Shown: positions 35,174-44,536 of the stretch, one piece after another
Numbering within the stretch: the stretch's first letter is position 1
Layout: each line of letters opens with the position of its first letter
DNA from: Pseudomonas sp. HMWF021
Lineage (GTDB): Bacteria; Pseudomonadota; Gammaproteobacteria; Pseudomonadales; Pseudomonadaceae
Length of the DNA stretch: 45,833 nucleotides
NCBI RefSeq assembly: GCF_003061005.1
Contig: NZ_QAIK01000085.1
Span: 4,741 to 50,573 of the forward strand
Reading direction: 5' to 3'
Made by a program: the position numbers and the translations under genes
Notes under the pieces: generated by a model
Told to the model about the DNA's origin: nothing
Seen by the model: only the letters and a program-made list of their open reading frames with translations
The model's database searches: none

Positions 35174-35790
35174 TGGGCGCCGTCGTCGCACTCGATACGC
35201 TGTTCAATGGCGGCCAGGTCTGGAAGGGCCGGCCTGCGCCGCCGGCGGCCAGCCCGCAACCCACCGGGCATGCCGCGCTGGATGCGGCGTTGCCCAGCGG
35301 CGGCTGGCCGGAAGCGGCGCTGAGCGAAATCCTCCTGGCCGGCCCCGGGGTCGGCGAGCTGCAACTGGTGTGGCCGACCCTGGCGCGGCTGTCGGCGGCG
35401 GGCGAGCGCATTGTGCTGGTGGCGCCCCCGTTCGTGCCGTACCCGCAGGCGTGGGCGAACGCCGGGGTCGATCTGCGCCAGTTGTCGGTGATCCAGGCCA
35501 GCGAACGCGATGCCTTGTGGGCGGCGGAACAATGCCTGCGTTCCGGCAGTTGCGGCGCGGTGCTGTGCTGGCCGCACAAGGCCGATGATCGTGCGTTGCG
35601 GCGCCTGCAGGTGGCGGCGGAAACCGGCCAGACCCTGGCGTTTGCCTGGCGCCCGCTGAGCGAGGCGATCAACCCGTCGCCGGCCGCGCTACGCATTGCC
35701 ATCGACGCCAGACCGGCGCAGTTGCGTGTACTCAAATGCCGGGGCGGGCTGGCGCGCACGGCGCCGATTGCGTTTGCCGTTGGGCACTGA
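35173..35790 (+). CDS. imuA: ImuA, RecA/SulA-like translesion synthesis factor
   Basis: 205 residues. Reads as a RecA-fold remnant: ALSEILLAGPGVGELQLVWP stands at the Walker A position but lacks the GKT lysine, and RIVLVAPPFVPYPQAW follows. The C-terminus (RVLKCRGGLARTAPIAFAV) is typical of ImuA. It cooperates with ImuB and DnaE2 in damage-induced mutagenesis, and may modulate RecA. It overlaps the lexA2 stop by one base; imuB starts 7 bases after its own stop. Confidence 0.93.
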   Translation: MGAVVALDTLFNGGQVWKGRPAPPAASPQPTGHAALDAALPSGGWPEAALSEILLAGPGVGELQLVWPTLARLSAAGERIVLVAPPFVPYPQAWANAGVDLRQLSVIQASERDALWAAEQCLRSGSCGAVLCWPHKADDRALRRLQVAAETGQTLAFAWRPLSEAINPSPAALRIAIDARPAQLRVLKCRGGLARTAPIAFAVGH

Positions 35791-35797
35791 GGTCATC

Positions 35798-37213
35798 ATG
35801 CGCTGGGTGTGTATTCTGTTCCCGCAATTGGCCCTCGACGCGGTGCTGCGTCAGCGTGCCGATCCCGATGAGCCGTTGGTGCTGCTCAGCGGCCCGGCCC
35901 AGCGCCGGGTGCTGCAAGCGGTCAATCCGGCGGCGCGTCAGCTCGGCCTGCGCGCCGGCCAGTCGATGACCGCCGCCCAGGCCCTGAGCAAAGGCTTTGC
36001 CACTGCCGATTACGACCTGGCCGAGGTCGAACACTGGCAACAGTTTCTTGCCGCGTGGGCCTATCGCTTCAGCGCGCAGGTCAGCGTGCATTACCCGCGT
36101 ACCGTGGTGTTCGAGATCGAATCCAGCCTGGGCCTGTTTGGTTCGTGGGCGCAGTTCGAAGCACGGTTACGCAAGGAACTGACCGAGCTGGGCTTCCGCC
36201 ATCGCATCGTCGCCGCACCGAATCCGGTGGCGGCGCGGGTGCTGGCCAACGCCTATGACGGTCTCGTCGTACCGGACGGTGAAGCCCTGCAACATCACCT
36301 CGGGCAGTTGCCCGTCGACCGTGTCGGGCTGGAGCCGCAGGTCGCCACGGCGCTGACGCGCATGGGCCTGCGCAACCTGAACCAGCTGCAGAGCCTGCCG
36401 CGCCAGGCCCTGGCCCGGCGCTTCGAAGCCTCAATGCTCAAGCATCTCGACACCTTGTTCGGCGCACGGCCGCTGGCCTTGGCGTTCTATCTGCCGCCGG
36501 ATCGTTTCGATGTGCGCATCGAACTGAATTTCGACGTGCAATCCCATCAGGCGCTGTTGTTCCCGTTACGTCGATTGACCGCTGACCTGTCGGCGTTCCT
36601 CTGCGGACGTGACAGCGGCGTGCAGCGTTTCGACCTGCATCTGGAACACGCCGGGTTGCCGGACACGGTGATCAAGGTCGGCCTGCTCAGCGCCGAGCGC
36701 GATCCGGCGATGCTTTTCGAACTGGCCCGGGGGCGGCTGGAGCAAGTGCAGGTGGAGGCCCCGGTGCGTGGTTTTCGCCTGCGCGCCGAGGATCTGCCGA
36801 GTTTCGTGCCGCAGTTTCAGGAACTGTTCGATGACCGTCCGCAACAGACCTTGCCCTGGGAGCAATTGCGCGAACGCCTGCGCGCACGGCTCGGCGATGA
36901 CGCGGTGCAGGGCCTGCGCTTTCAGGCCGACCATCGCCCGGAATGTGCCTGGCAGAACGGCGTCGACAAGCAGCGTTGCAGCGGGTTGCCGAGTGTGCAG
37001 CGCCCGGGCTGGCTGCTCGGCGAACCGCAGAGCGTGGCCGAAGGTTCGGCACGGATCCTCATGGGCCCGGAGCGCATCGAGTCCGGCTGGTGGGACGGTG
37101 ATGACGTGCGCCGCGATTATTACCTGATCCAGAACCACGCCGGTCAGCAGGGCTGGGCCTATCGGGCGGTGGGCGAGGGCGGTCCGTTGTGGCTGCAGGG
37201 CTGGTTTGCATGA
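35798..37213 (+). CDS. imuB: ImuB, catalytically inactive Y-family polymerase-like protein
   Basis: 471 residues with the Y-family layout. At the N-terminus, where active polymerases have an Asp-containing DxDxFFA motif, it reads [10 protein letters not shown], and the second catalytic acidic pair is replaced ([12 protein letters not shown]). It is therefore expected to be non-catalytic, as known for ImuB. A clamp-binding-like QALLF is at about residue 250. ImuB acts as hub between the sliding clamp, ImuA and DnaE2. The start at 35798 follows GAGGT; the longer frame from 35696 runs inside imuA. The stop overlaps dnaE2 as ATGA. Confidence 0.94.
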   Translation: MRWVCILFPQLALDAVLRQRADPDEPLVLLSGPAQRRVLQAVNPAARQLGLRAGQSMTAAQALSKGFATADYDLAEVEHWQQFLAAWAYRFSAQVSVHYPRTVVFEIESSLGLFGSWAQFEARLRKELTELGFRHRIVAAPNPVAARVLANAYDGLVVPDGEALQHHLGQLPVDRVGLEPQVATALTRMGLRNLNQLQSLPRQALARRFEASMLKHLDTLFGARPLALAFYLPPDRFDVRIELNFDVQSHQALLFPLRRLTADLSAFLCGRDSGVQRFDLHLEHAGLPDTVIKVGLLSAERDPAMLFELARGRLEQVQVEAPVRGFRLRAEDLPSFVPQFQELFDDRPQQTLPWEQLRERLRARLGDDAVQGLRFQADHRPECAWQNGVDKQRCSGLPSVQRPGWLLGEPQSVAEGSARILMGPERIESGWWDGDDVRRDYYLIQNHAGQQGWAYRAVGEGGPLWLQGWFA

Positions 37214-40200
37214 GCGAGGGTTATGCCGAGCTGCACTGCCTGTCGAACTTCAGTTTCCAGCGCGGTGCCTCCAGTGCCTTGGAGCTGTTTCAGCGGGCGA
37301 AAAAACACGGTTATCAGGCGCTGGCGATCACTGATGAATGCACGCTGGCCGGGATCGTCCGCGCCTGGCAAGCGGCGAAATCAGTGGAGCTGCCGCTGGT
37401 CATCGGCAGCGAAGTCCGCATCGATAACGGCCCGAAACTGATACTGCTGGTGGAGAATCTTGCGGGCTATCAGGCCTTGTGCGGCTTGATCACTCAGGCC
37501 CGACGGCGGACGCAGAAGGGCCAGTACCAGGTGCTGCGCGAGGATTTCAGCGAGCCGCTGCCGGGATTGTTCGCCATGTGGGTGCCGGACAGTGTCGATG
37601 ACGTGGAGGAGGGGCGCTGGCTGAAACAGACCTTCGGCGAGCGCCTGTATCTGGCGGTGCAGCTGCATTGCGGGCAGGACGACCGGCGGCGGCTGACGGC
37701 CCTGCTGAATCTGGCCGATCAGTTGCAGATTGTCGCCGTGGCCAGCGGCGATGTGCACATGCACGCCCGTGGCCGGCGCGCCCTGCAGGACACCATGACC
37801 GCGATCCGCCATCACGTCCCGGTGGCCGAGGCCGGGTTGCGCCTGCACCCCAATGGCGAACGGCACTTGCGCAGCCTCGACGTGTTGCGCGAGCTGTATC
37901 CGCAAGCGTTGCTCGACACCTCGGTGCAACTGGCCCGGCGTTGCACGTTCGAGCTGGGCGAGTTGCGCTATCAATATCCGAAGGAGCTGGTGCCAGAGGG
38001 GCACACCGGCAGTTCCTGGTTGCGGCAGTTGACTAAAGAGGGCATCGCCTGGCGCTGGGAAAAAGGCGCGCCCTTCAAGGTGTTAAGGCAGATCAACAAG
38101 GAACTGAAGCTGATCGCCGAACTCGGCTACGAAAGCTACTTCCTCACCGTGCACGATGTGGTGCATTTCGCCCGCCAGCAAAAAATCCTTTGTCAGGGCC
38201 GTGGTTCGGCGGCCAACTCGGCGGTGTGTTTTGCCCTGGGCATCACCGAGATCGACCCGGACCGCACCACGCTGCTGTTCGAGCGTTTCATGTCGAAAGA
38301 ACGCAACGAGCCGCCGGACATCGACGTTGACTTCGAACACGAACGCCGCGAAGAAGTCCTGCAATACGTGTTTCGCCGTTATGGCCGGCGGCGTGCGGCG
38401 CTGACGGCGGTGGTCAGCACCTACCACGCCGCCGGTGCGGTGCGCGACGTGGCCAAGGCCTTGGGGCTGCCGCCGGATCAGATCAATGCGCTGGCCGATT
38501 GCTGCGGTCACTGGAGCGATGAAACGCCGCCGCTGGCGCGCTTGCTCGAAGGCGGCTTCGACCCCGACAGCCCGCTGCTGCGCCGGGTGCTGAGCCTGAC
38601 CGGGCAACTGATCGGTTTTCCCCGGCACCTGTCGCAACACCCCGGCGGTTTCGTGATTTCCGAGCAGCCGCTGGACACCCTGGTGCCGGTGGAAAACGCG
38701 GCCATGGCCGAGCGCACGATCATTCAGTGGGACAAGGACGACCTCGATGCGGTCGGGCTGCTCAAGGTCGATATCCTCGCCCTCGGCATGCTCAGTGCGA
38801 TCCGTCGCTGCTTCGACTTGCTGCGCCGTCATCGCCATCAGAATCTGAGCCTGGCGACGATTCCACCCGAAGACAAACCGACCTACGAGATGATCAGCCG
38901 CGCCGACACCATCGGCGTGTTCCAGATCGAATCCCGGGCGCAGATGTCGATGCTGCCGCGGCTGAAACCGGCAAAGTTCTACGATCTGGTGATCGAGGTG
39001 GCGATCGTCCGCCCGGGGCCGATTCAGGGCGGCATGGTTCATCCGTATCTGCGCCGACGCAACAAGGAAGAACCGGAAACCTATCCCTCGCCGGAGCTGG
39101 AAGTGGTGCTCAAGCGCACCCTCGGCGTGCCGCTGTTTCAGGAGCAGGTGATGCAGATCGCCATTGTCGCCGCCGACTACAGCCCAGGCGAGGCTGATCA
39201 GTTGCGCCGCTCGATGGCCGCGTGGAAACGCCACGGCGGGCTGGAGCCGCACAAGGAACGTCTGGCCGCCGGCATGAAGAAAAACGGCTACACCCCGGAA
39301 TTCGCCGCGCAGATTTTCGAGCAGATCAAGGGTTTCGGCAGTTACGGCTTTCCCGAATCCCACGCCGCCAGTTTCGCCTTGCTGACTTATGCCAGTTGCT
39401 GGCTCAAGTGCCACGAACCGGCAGCGTTCGCCTGTGCGCTGATCAACAGCTGGCCGATGGGTTTCTACAGCCCGGATCAGATCCTTCAGGACGCGCGCCG
39501 CCACCAATTGCAGATCCGTCCGGTGGACGTGCGCGCCAGCGACTGGGATTGCAGCCTCGAACCGATCAGCGGCGCGCAACCGGCGATCCGCATGGGGCTG
39601 CGGATGATCAAGGGTTTTCGCGAGGAGGATGCCCGGCGCATCGAAGCGGCGCGGGCGCGGGGGGCGTTTGCCGATGTCGCCGATCTTGGCGAACGCGCCG
39701 CGCTCGACAGCCGCGCCCAGGCGCTGCTGGCCGATTCCGGAGCGTTGCGCGGCATGGCCGGGCATCGGCATCGCGCACGCTGGGAAGTGGCCGGGGTGCA
39801 GAAACAGCTGGGCCTGTTTGCCGGGTTGCCGAGTCAGGAAGAGCCGGATGTGCTGCTGCCCAAACCGAGCGTCGGCGAGGACCTGCAGGCCGATTACGCG
39901 ACCATCGGCACCACGCTGGGGCCGCATCCGTTGGCGCTGCTACGCGGTGAACTCAAGGCACGGCGTTGCCGCAGCTCGCAGGAATTGCTGGACGTCGAAC
40001 ACGGCCGGCCAGTGAGCATCGCCGGGCTGGTCACCGGGCGTCAGCGGCCGGGCACCGCCAGCGGCGTGACCTTCGTCACCCTCGAAGACGAGTTCGGCAA
40101 CGTCAACGTGGTGGTCTGGCGCGATCTGGCCGAGCGTCAGCGCCAGGTGCTGGTCGGCTCGCAACTGCTCAAGGTCGATGGCCGCTGGGAGCGCGAAGGC

Positions 40201-40287
40201 GAAGTCCGGCATTTGATCGCCGGGCGGCTGAGCGATCTGACTCCGCTGCTCGACGGCATCCGCGTACAAAGCCGCGACTTCCACTAA
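37210..40287 (+). CDS. dnaE2: Error-prone DNA polymerase DnaE2 (ImuC)
   Basis: 1,025 residues, normal for DnaE2. PHP domain at residues 1-200 ([17 protein letters not shown]), polymerase core with catalytic acidic residues in [16 protein letters not shown] and the [16 protein letters not shown] motif, helix-hairpin region, and an OB fold near the C-terminus ([13 protein letters not shown]). A QLGLF pentapeptide at 39805-39819 matches the sliding-clamp consensus. It performs damage-induced mutagenic synthesis with ImuA and ImuB. ATG 37210 overlaps the imuB stop; the open frame from 37189 is not used. A REPIN follows the stop by 8 bases. Confidence 0.96.
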   Translation: MSEGYAELHCLSNFSFQRGASSALELFQRAKKHGYQALAITDECTLAGIVRAWQAAKSVELPLVIGSEVRIDNGPKLILLVENLAGYQALCGLITQARRRTQKGQYQVLREDFSEPLPGLFAMWVPDSVDDVEEGRWLKQTFGERLYLAVQLHCGQDDRRRLTALLNLADQLQIVAVASGDVHMHARGRRALQDTMTAIRHHVPVAEAGLRLHPNGERHLRSLDVLRELYPQALLDTSVQLARRCTFELGELRYQYPKELVPEGHTGSSWLRQLTKEGIAWRWEKGAPFKVLRQINKELKLIAELGYESYFLTVHDVVHFARQQKILCQGRGSAANSAVCFALGITEIDPDRTTLLFERFMSKERNEPPDIDVDFEHERREEVLQYVFRRYGRRRAALTAVVSTYHAAGAVRDVAKALGLPPDQINALADCCGHWSDETPPLARLLEGGFDPDSPLLRRVLSLTGQLIGFPRHLSQHPGGFVISEQPLDTLVPVENAAMAERTIIQWDKDDLDAVGLLKVDILALGMLSAIRRCFDLLRRHRHQNLSLATIPPEDKPTYEMISRADTIGVFQIESRAQMSMLPRLKPAKFYDLVIEVAIVRPGPIQGGMVHPYLRRRNKEEPETYPSPELEVVLKRTLGVPLFQEQVMQIAIVAADYSPGEADQLRRSMAAWKRHGGLEPHKERLAAGMKKNGYTPEFAAQIFEQIKGFGSYGFPESHAASFALLTYASCWLKCHEPAAFACALINSWPMGFYSPDQILQDARRHQLQIRPVDVRASDWDCSLEPISGAQPAIRMGLRMIKGFREEDARRIEAARARGAFADVADLGERAALDSRAQALLADSGALRGMAGHRHRARWEVAGVQKQLGLFAGLPSQEEPDVLLPKPSVGEDLQADYATIGTTLGPHPLALLRGELKARRCRSSQELLDVEHGRPVSIAGLVTGRQRPGTASGVTFVTLEDEFGNVNVVVWRDLAERQRQVLVGSQLLKVDGRWEREGEVRHLIAGRLSDLTPLLDGIRVQSRDFH

Positions 40288-40294
40288 CACCGAT

Positions 40295-40389
40295 CCCCCT
40301 GTAGGAGCTGCCGCAGGCTGCGATCTTTTGATCTTGTTTTTAAAAAACCAAGTCAAAAGATCGCAGCCTGCGGCAGCTCCTACAGGGGG
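40295..40389. repeat. REPIN, family A, tails inward
   Basis: Inverted pair CCCCCTGTAGGAGCTGCCGC ... GCGGCAGCTCCTACAGGGGG with outer C/G runs that extend the stem. It follows the dnaE2 stop and probably marks the end of the SOS operon. Confidence 0.9.
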
Positions 40390-40535
40390 GATTTGTGGTG
40401 TTCAGATCAGCCAATTCATTGGCGTCAAAAAAATCTGTCGCGAATGATGGCACTTTGTCATAATGCCGCCCCTTTTCCCGCTCCCCACTGCGTTGCCGTG
40501 CCGGGACACATCGTTTTTTTCAGAAGGAATGCACA

Positions 40536-41228
40536 GTGAGAATGATCTCCAGGATGTTGGTCTCAGGCGTTGCGATTGCCGTGCTCGGCACCCTCGCCAG
40601 CTCCCTGGCCGGGTGCGCTACCGAAAGCTCCCGCGCACTGCCGGTGGCCAAGGTCGAGAGCGCCGCGCAAGTCTGGACCGGCGCTCGTGTGCCGATGGCG
40701 GTGGGCAAGTTCGATAACCGCTCCAGCTACATGCGCGGGATCTTCTCCGACGGCGTCGATCGTCTCGGCGGGCAGGCCAAAACCATCCTGATCACTCACT
40801 TGCAGCAGACCAACCGTTTCTCGGTACTGGATCGCGACAACATGGGCGAGATCCAGCAGGAAGCCGCGATCAAGGGCCAGGCTCAGCGCCTCAAGGGTGC
40901 CGATTACGTGGTCACCGGTGACGTCACCGAGTTTGGCCGCAAGGAAACCGGCGACCATCAGTTGTTCGGCATTCTCGGCCGGGGCAAGACCCAGGTTGCC
41001 TACGCCAAGGTCAACCTGAACATCGTCAACATCAGCACTTCCGAAGTGGTGTATTCGACTCAGGGCGCCGGCGAATACGCCTTGTCCAACCGCGAAATCA
41101 TCGGCTTCGGCGGCACCGCTGCGTACGACTCCACCCTCAACGGCAAAGTCCTCGATCTGGCCATGCGCGAGGCGATCAATCGTCTGGTCGATGGCATGAA
41201 CGCCGGTGCCTGGAAACCGGCCAACTGA
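40536..41228 (+). CDS. CsgG/HfaB-family lipoprotein
   Basis: 230 residues. Lipobox LAGC (ASSLAGCATE) gives an outer-membrane lipoprotein (Ala at +2). The body has CsgG features: VPMAVGKFDNRSSYMRG, ILITHLQQTNRFSVLDRDN, LKGADYVVTGDVTEFGRKE and the transmembrane-type strand region VAYAKVNLNIVNISTSEVV. CsgG forms the curli export channel, but no curli genes are near. The start is GTG 40536, 7 bases after AAGGA; ATG 40542 is too far from it. It is the first of three lipoprotein genes (28-base gap, then an ATGA overlap). Its target is unknown. Confidence 0.88.
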   Translation: MRMISRMLVSGVAIAVLGTLASSLAGCATESSRALPVAKVESAAQVWTGARVPMAVGKFDNRSSYMRGIFSDGVDRLGGQAKTILITHLQQTNRFSVLDRDNMGEIQQEAAIKGQAQRLKGADYVVTGDVTEFGRKETGDHQLFGILGRGKTQVAYAKVNLNIVNISTSEVVYSTQGAGEYALSNREIIGFGGTAAYDSTLNGKVLDLAMREAINRLVDGMNAGAWKPAN

Positions 41229-41256
41229 TCGCTATTCATTGCAAGGAGCAACACCC

Positions 41257-41625
41257 ATGAATCTGACTTTGTCGCGGTCGCTGCTGGCCCTGACGCTGGC
41301 CGCCAGCGCCTTGCTGGCCGGTTGCAGCAGCCCGAAAACCCTGTACCAGTGGGAAGACTACCAACCGCAGGTCTACGAATACTTCAAGGGCGAAGAGCCG
41401 AAGGAAGCCCAGGCCGAAGTGCTGGAGCGCGACCTGCAGAAGATCCGTTCCACCGGCAAGGCCGTGCCGCCGGGTTACCACGCGCACCTCGGTCTGCTGT
41501 ACCTGAGCATGGGCAAGGACGATCAGATGGTGCAGCAGTTCCGCACCGAGAAAGCGCTGTTCCCCGAGTCCGGCCCGTACATGGATTTTCTGCTTAAAAA
41601 CGCCAAGACCGGAGACGCCCAATGA
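41257..41625 (+). CDS. DUF4810 lipoprotein
   Basis: 122 residues. Lipobox LLAGC (ASALLAGCSSP), Ser at +2, so outer membrane. It then reads LYQWEDYQPQVYEYFKG and a TPR-like helical part (AHLGLLYLSMGKDDQM, QFRTEKALFPES). The family is uncharacterised and tends to occur between CsgG-like and GNA1162-like genes. AAGGAG lies upstream of ATG 41257. Its stop overlaps the next start as ATGA. Confidence 0.87.
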   Translation: MNLTLSRSLLALTLAASALLAGCSSPKTLYQWEDYQPQVYEYFKGEEPKEAQAEVLERDLQKIRSTGKAVPPGYHAHLGLLYLSMGKDDQMVQQFRTEKALFPESGPYMDFLLKNAKTGDAQ

Positions 41626-42281
41626 TCTCGCGCACCCTGAAACTGTTGGCCGCCGGTTTGGCCCTGACCGTACTCGGTGGCTGCGTCGCGCCGAAAACCG
41701 TGGATTACTCGGCGTACAAACAAGCGCGGCCGAAGACCATTCTGGTGCTGCCACCGCTCAATACATCGCCCGACGTGAAGGCGTCGTACAGCCTGCTGTC
41801 GCAGGTGACGTTCCCGCTGGCCGAAGCCGGTTACTACGTGCTGCCGATCGCCCTGGTGGACGAAACCTTCCGCCAGAACGGCCTGACCACCCCGGATGAC
41901 ATTCATCAGGCTCCGGCCAACAAGCTCAAGGAAATTTTCGGCGCCGACGCTGCGCTGTACATCACCGTGACCGAATACGGTACGCGCTACATGGTGATTA
42001 GCAGCGAAACCGCGGTAACCGCGACCGCCAAACTGGTGGACCTGAAATCCGGCACCACGCTGTGGACCGGTTCGGCCCGGGCGTCGAGTGAAGAGGGCGG
42101 CAACAACAGCGGTGGCGGGTTGGTCGGCATGCTGATCACCGCCGCGGTGAAGCAGGTGATCAACAGTTCGACCGATGCCGGATACCCGATTGCCGGTGTG
42201 GCGAGCAATCGCCTGTTGTCGGCGGGGCAACACGCCGGCTTGCTGTATGGCCCGCGTTCGCCGAAATACGGCACGGACTGA
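41622..42281 (+). CDS. DUF799 / GNA1162-family lipoprotein
   Basis: 219 residues. Lipobox LGGC (LTVLGGCVAPK), Val at +2, so outer membrane. A GNA1162-like core follows: PKTILVLPPLNTSPDVKASY, FPLAEAGYYVLPIALVDETF, KEIFGADAALYITVTEYGTR. The fold resembles the TolB N-terminal and CsgG alpha/beta fold. It is the last gene of the three-lipoprotein operon. In Neisseria the homologue is a surface antigen candidate; its function is not established. Confidence 0.88.
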   Translation: MISRTLKLLAAGLALTVLGGCVAPKTVDYSAYKQARPKTILVLPPLNTSPDVKASYSLLSQVTFPLAEAGYYVLPIALVDETFRQNGLTTPDDIHQAPANKLKEIFGADAALYITVTEYGTRYMVISSETAVTATAKLVDLKSGTTLWTGSARASSEEGGNNSGGGLVGMLITAAVKQVINSSTDAGYPIAGVASNRLLSAGQHAGLLYGPRSPKYGTD

Positions 42282-42285
42282 AGAT

Positions 42286-42364
42286 CAAAAGATCGCAGCC
42301 TGCGGCAGCTCCTACAGGGGATTGCATTCCACATGTAGGAGCTGCCGCAGGCTGCGATCTTTTG
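42286..42364. repeat. REPIN, family A, tails outward
   Basis: Inverted pair CAAAAGATCGCAGCCTGCGG ... CCGCAGGCTGCGATCTTTTG, starting 5 bases after the GNA1162-type stop and ending 11 bases before the stop of the convergent flavin-reductase-like gene. Confidence 0.9.
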
Positions 42365-42374
42365 CTGTTGGCGT

Positions 42375-43037
42375 TTATTTGGCAGAAGGCCAGAACCGTT
42401 CGCCACCCCCCGGCGCTTCCGTCCACGCTTGCAACGAGCGGGTCGGCAAGTCGAAATAATCCCGGGTCCGCGCATAGCCATGGCCGCCCATGCGCCCGAT
42501 CGCATCTAGGCCCAACTGATCGATGTACAGCGTTTTTGGATCGATCAGTTCTTCGCGCACATGCGCCATCAGCACCTCGCCAAAAATGATCTCCCGCGAC
42601 TGACCGATGTTCAGCGCCATCATCCGTCGACACTCCAGCGCCACCGGTGCCTCGCCGATGCGCGGGCATTTGACTGTGGTGCCGGGGATCGCCGTCAGGC
42701 CGGCGGCGGTCAGTTCATCAAAGCCCGGAGCGAACGGCACGGCGCAAACGTTCATCGCTTCCACCAATGCATCGCTGACGATGTTCACCGTGAATTCCTG
42801 ATTCAACTGGATATTGCGCGTGGTGTCCTTGGGGCTTTGGTCGCCGTAGTTTTCCACGCCAAGGGCAAGAATCGGCGGATCGGCGGACAGCGCGTTGAAG
42901 AAGCTGAACGGTGCGGCATTGACCCGGCCTTCACCATCAATGGTGGTGACCAGGGCAATCGGGCGTGGCACCACGCTGCCGATCAGGATCTTGTATTTTT
43001 CCCGGGGGCTGAGCTGGCTGAAGTCGAAGCTGTGCAT
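42375..43037 (-). CDS. Flavin-reductase-like FMN-binding protein
   Basis: 220 residues with the split-barrel FMN-binding pattern of flavin reductase-like proteins: GSVVPRPIALVTTIDGEGR, NAAPFSFFNALSADPP, FTVNIVSDALVEAMN. Members either supply reduced flavin to monooxygenases or act as FMN proteins of unknown role. The start follows the upstream amidohydrolase stop by 11 bases, so the gene is the third of a minus-strand operon with two amidohydrolases. The two adjacent genes are not monooxygenases, so its partner is not evident. Confidence 0.88.
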   Translation of the reverse strand: MHSFDFSQLSPREKYKILIGSVVPRPIALVTTIDGEGRVNAAPFSFFNALSADPPILALGVENYGDQSPKDTTRNIQLNQEFTVNIVSDALVEAMNVCAVPFAPGFDELTAAGLTAIPGTTVKCPRIGEAPVALECRRMMALNIGQSREIIFGEVLMAHVREELIDPKTLYIDQLGLDAIGRMGGHGYARTRDYFDLPTRSLQAWTEAPGGGERFWPSAK

Positions 43038-43048
43038 GGCAGATATCT

Positions 43049-44536
43049 CTAAAGAAGTGGATCGATTGCGCTCAATGGCGCTTCGGCGCTGTAGTCGTCA
43101 GCGAACGGGATGGCTGGCTGGAACAGGGTCTTCCAGTCCGGGCGAGCAAAGGCCCGCTCGCTGTGGCTGCGCATGAGTTTTTCGTATTGGCGCTGGGCCT
43201 GACGTTGCAGGGTGGGGTAGTCGACGCCATTGACCTGACCGTCGTGCATCACGCAGCGACCGTCGATGTAACTGGCGATGCAATCGTCGCCGCGCCCGGC
43301 CAGCAGCAGGTTTTTCAATGGGTCGAACAGCGGCCCCAGATGCAGGCCGCGCAGGCTGAACACGGTAATGTCAGCCTTGGCACCGGAAGCCAGACGTCCG
43401 AGGTCATCGCGGCCCAAAGCCCTGGCGCCGCCAAGGGTGGCGGCGTTGTACAGATCGAGGCTGCTGGTCAGCGAAGCATCGCCTTCCATCAGGCGTGCGA
43501 CGTTTAAACCGTGGCGCATGTTTGCCAGCAAGTCCGCCGGCCAGGTGTCGGTGCCGAGGGCGAAGTTGATGCCCTTGGCCCGATAGCGCCCGAACGAGTT
43601 CAGCGCCTCGCCATCGCGGGCGAACACCAACGGGCAGTGCACCAGGCTGGCGCCACCGTCGATCACCCGTTGCAGATCGTCGTCACCACGGGTGTAGATG
43701 CCGTGAGGCAACAGGCTGCGCGGCGTCAGCAAGTCCAGTTGTTGCAGCCAGCCCAGCGGTGAAGTGCCGCGCAACTGCTCGACCATTGCCACTTCGCTGC
43801 GCGCCTGGCAGCAATGCAGGCGCATTGGCGCATTCAGTTCGCGGCTCAACGCCGAGGTGCGTTGCAGCAGCGCCGGGGTGCAGGTCTGGATGCGATCGGG
43901 CAACAGCGCGCCGCGAATCAAGCCGTTGTGGGCACCGTCGAAGTCCTTGAAGAAACGTTCAGCCGCCGCAAGCCCGGCCAACCCTCGTTCTTCATCCCAG
44001 TGATGGGCGAGTGTGCCGTCGGCGCGCCAGTAGCTCATGCCGCTCATGTAGCAAGGGCCGAGGTAGGTACGCAGCCCGAGTTCACCGGCAACGCCTGCGA
44101 CGGCGGCAAACTCGGCGTAGGTCTCGGCCCACTCGCGGTAGTACATCGAGGTGATCGGCATCGCCGTGGTGATGCCGTTGCGGATCAACTGCGTGAAGGC
44201 GTAGCGGTATTTGAAGATTTCTTCTTCGGGGCTGTAGGTTTCACGCGGGCCTGCTGCCAGATATTCGGCAGACCACATGCGACCCATGCTGCGCTCGTCG
44301 CCGTTGTCGAGGGTCAGCACGGTGGAGTCCAGATCTCCCAACGCGTCCAGATCGATGAAGCCGGGGCCGATCAGCGCATTGCCGTAGTCGATCCACTGAT
44401 CTACCGGCCCCTGATAGCCGCGCCCGACGAACTCGATCCGCGAGCCGGCGAACACCACCTCACCGTCACGCCACAGCACGTGCTGCGTGCCGTCGAAGCC
44501 GACCACGCAACTGGCGCGCAAGCCGATGCGTTTCAC
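43049..44536 (-). CDS. Amidohydrolase-family protein lacking the HxH metal motif
   Basis: 495 residues, ATZ/TRZ chlorohydrolase-like. Where the family has FxxxHxH, the sequence reads GPGFIDLDALGDLDST, with no His. Other motifs are altered or kept: MRLHCCQARSEVAMV (HxxxE type), LLPHGIYTRGDDDL (His), ALGTDTWPADLL (Asp). An active metal site is therefore doubtful or different. There is no signal peptide. The ATG overlaps the stop of the cytosine-deaminase-like gene. The partial motif set argues for a diverged but folded enzyme. Its substrate is unknown; an N-heterocycle is suggested by the neighbour. Confidence 0.82.
   Translation of the reverse strand: MKRIGLRASCVVGFDGTQHVLWRDGEVVFAGSRIEFVGRGYQGPVDQWIDYGNALIGPGFIDLDALGDLDSTVLTLDNGDERSMGRMWSAEYLAAGPRETYSPEEEIFKYRYAFTQLIRNGITTAMPITSMYYREWAETYAEFAAVAGVAGELGLRTYLGPCYMSGMSYWRADGTLAHHWDEERGLAGLAAAERFFKDFDGAHNGLIRGALLPDRIQTCTPALLQRTSALSRELNAPMRLHCCQARSEVAMVEQLRGTSPLGWLQQLDLLTPRSLLPHGIYTRGDDDLQRVIDGGASLVHCPLVFARDGEALNSFGRYRAKGINFALGTDTWPADLLANMRHGLNVARLMEGDASLTSSLDLYNAATLGGARALGRDDLGRLASGAKADITVFSLRGLHLGPLFDPLKNLLLAGRGDDCIASYIDGRCVMHDGQVNGVDYPTLQRQAQRQYEKLMRSHSERAFARPDWKTLFQPAIPFADDYSAEAPLSAIDPLL

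Noticed and set aside
40536..42281. Curli secretion operon
   Set aside because: Only a CsgG-like gene is present; no CsgA, B, E or F is nearby.
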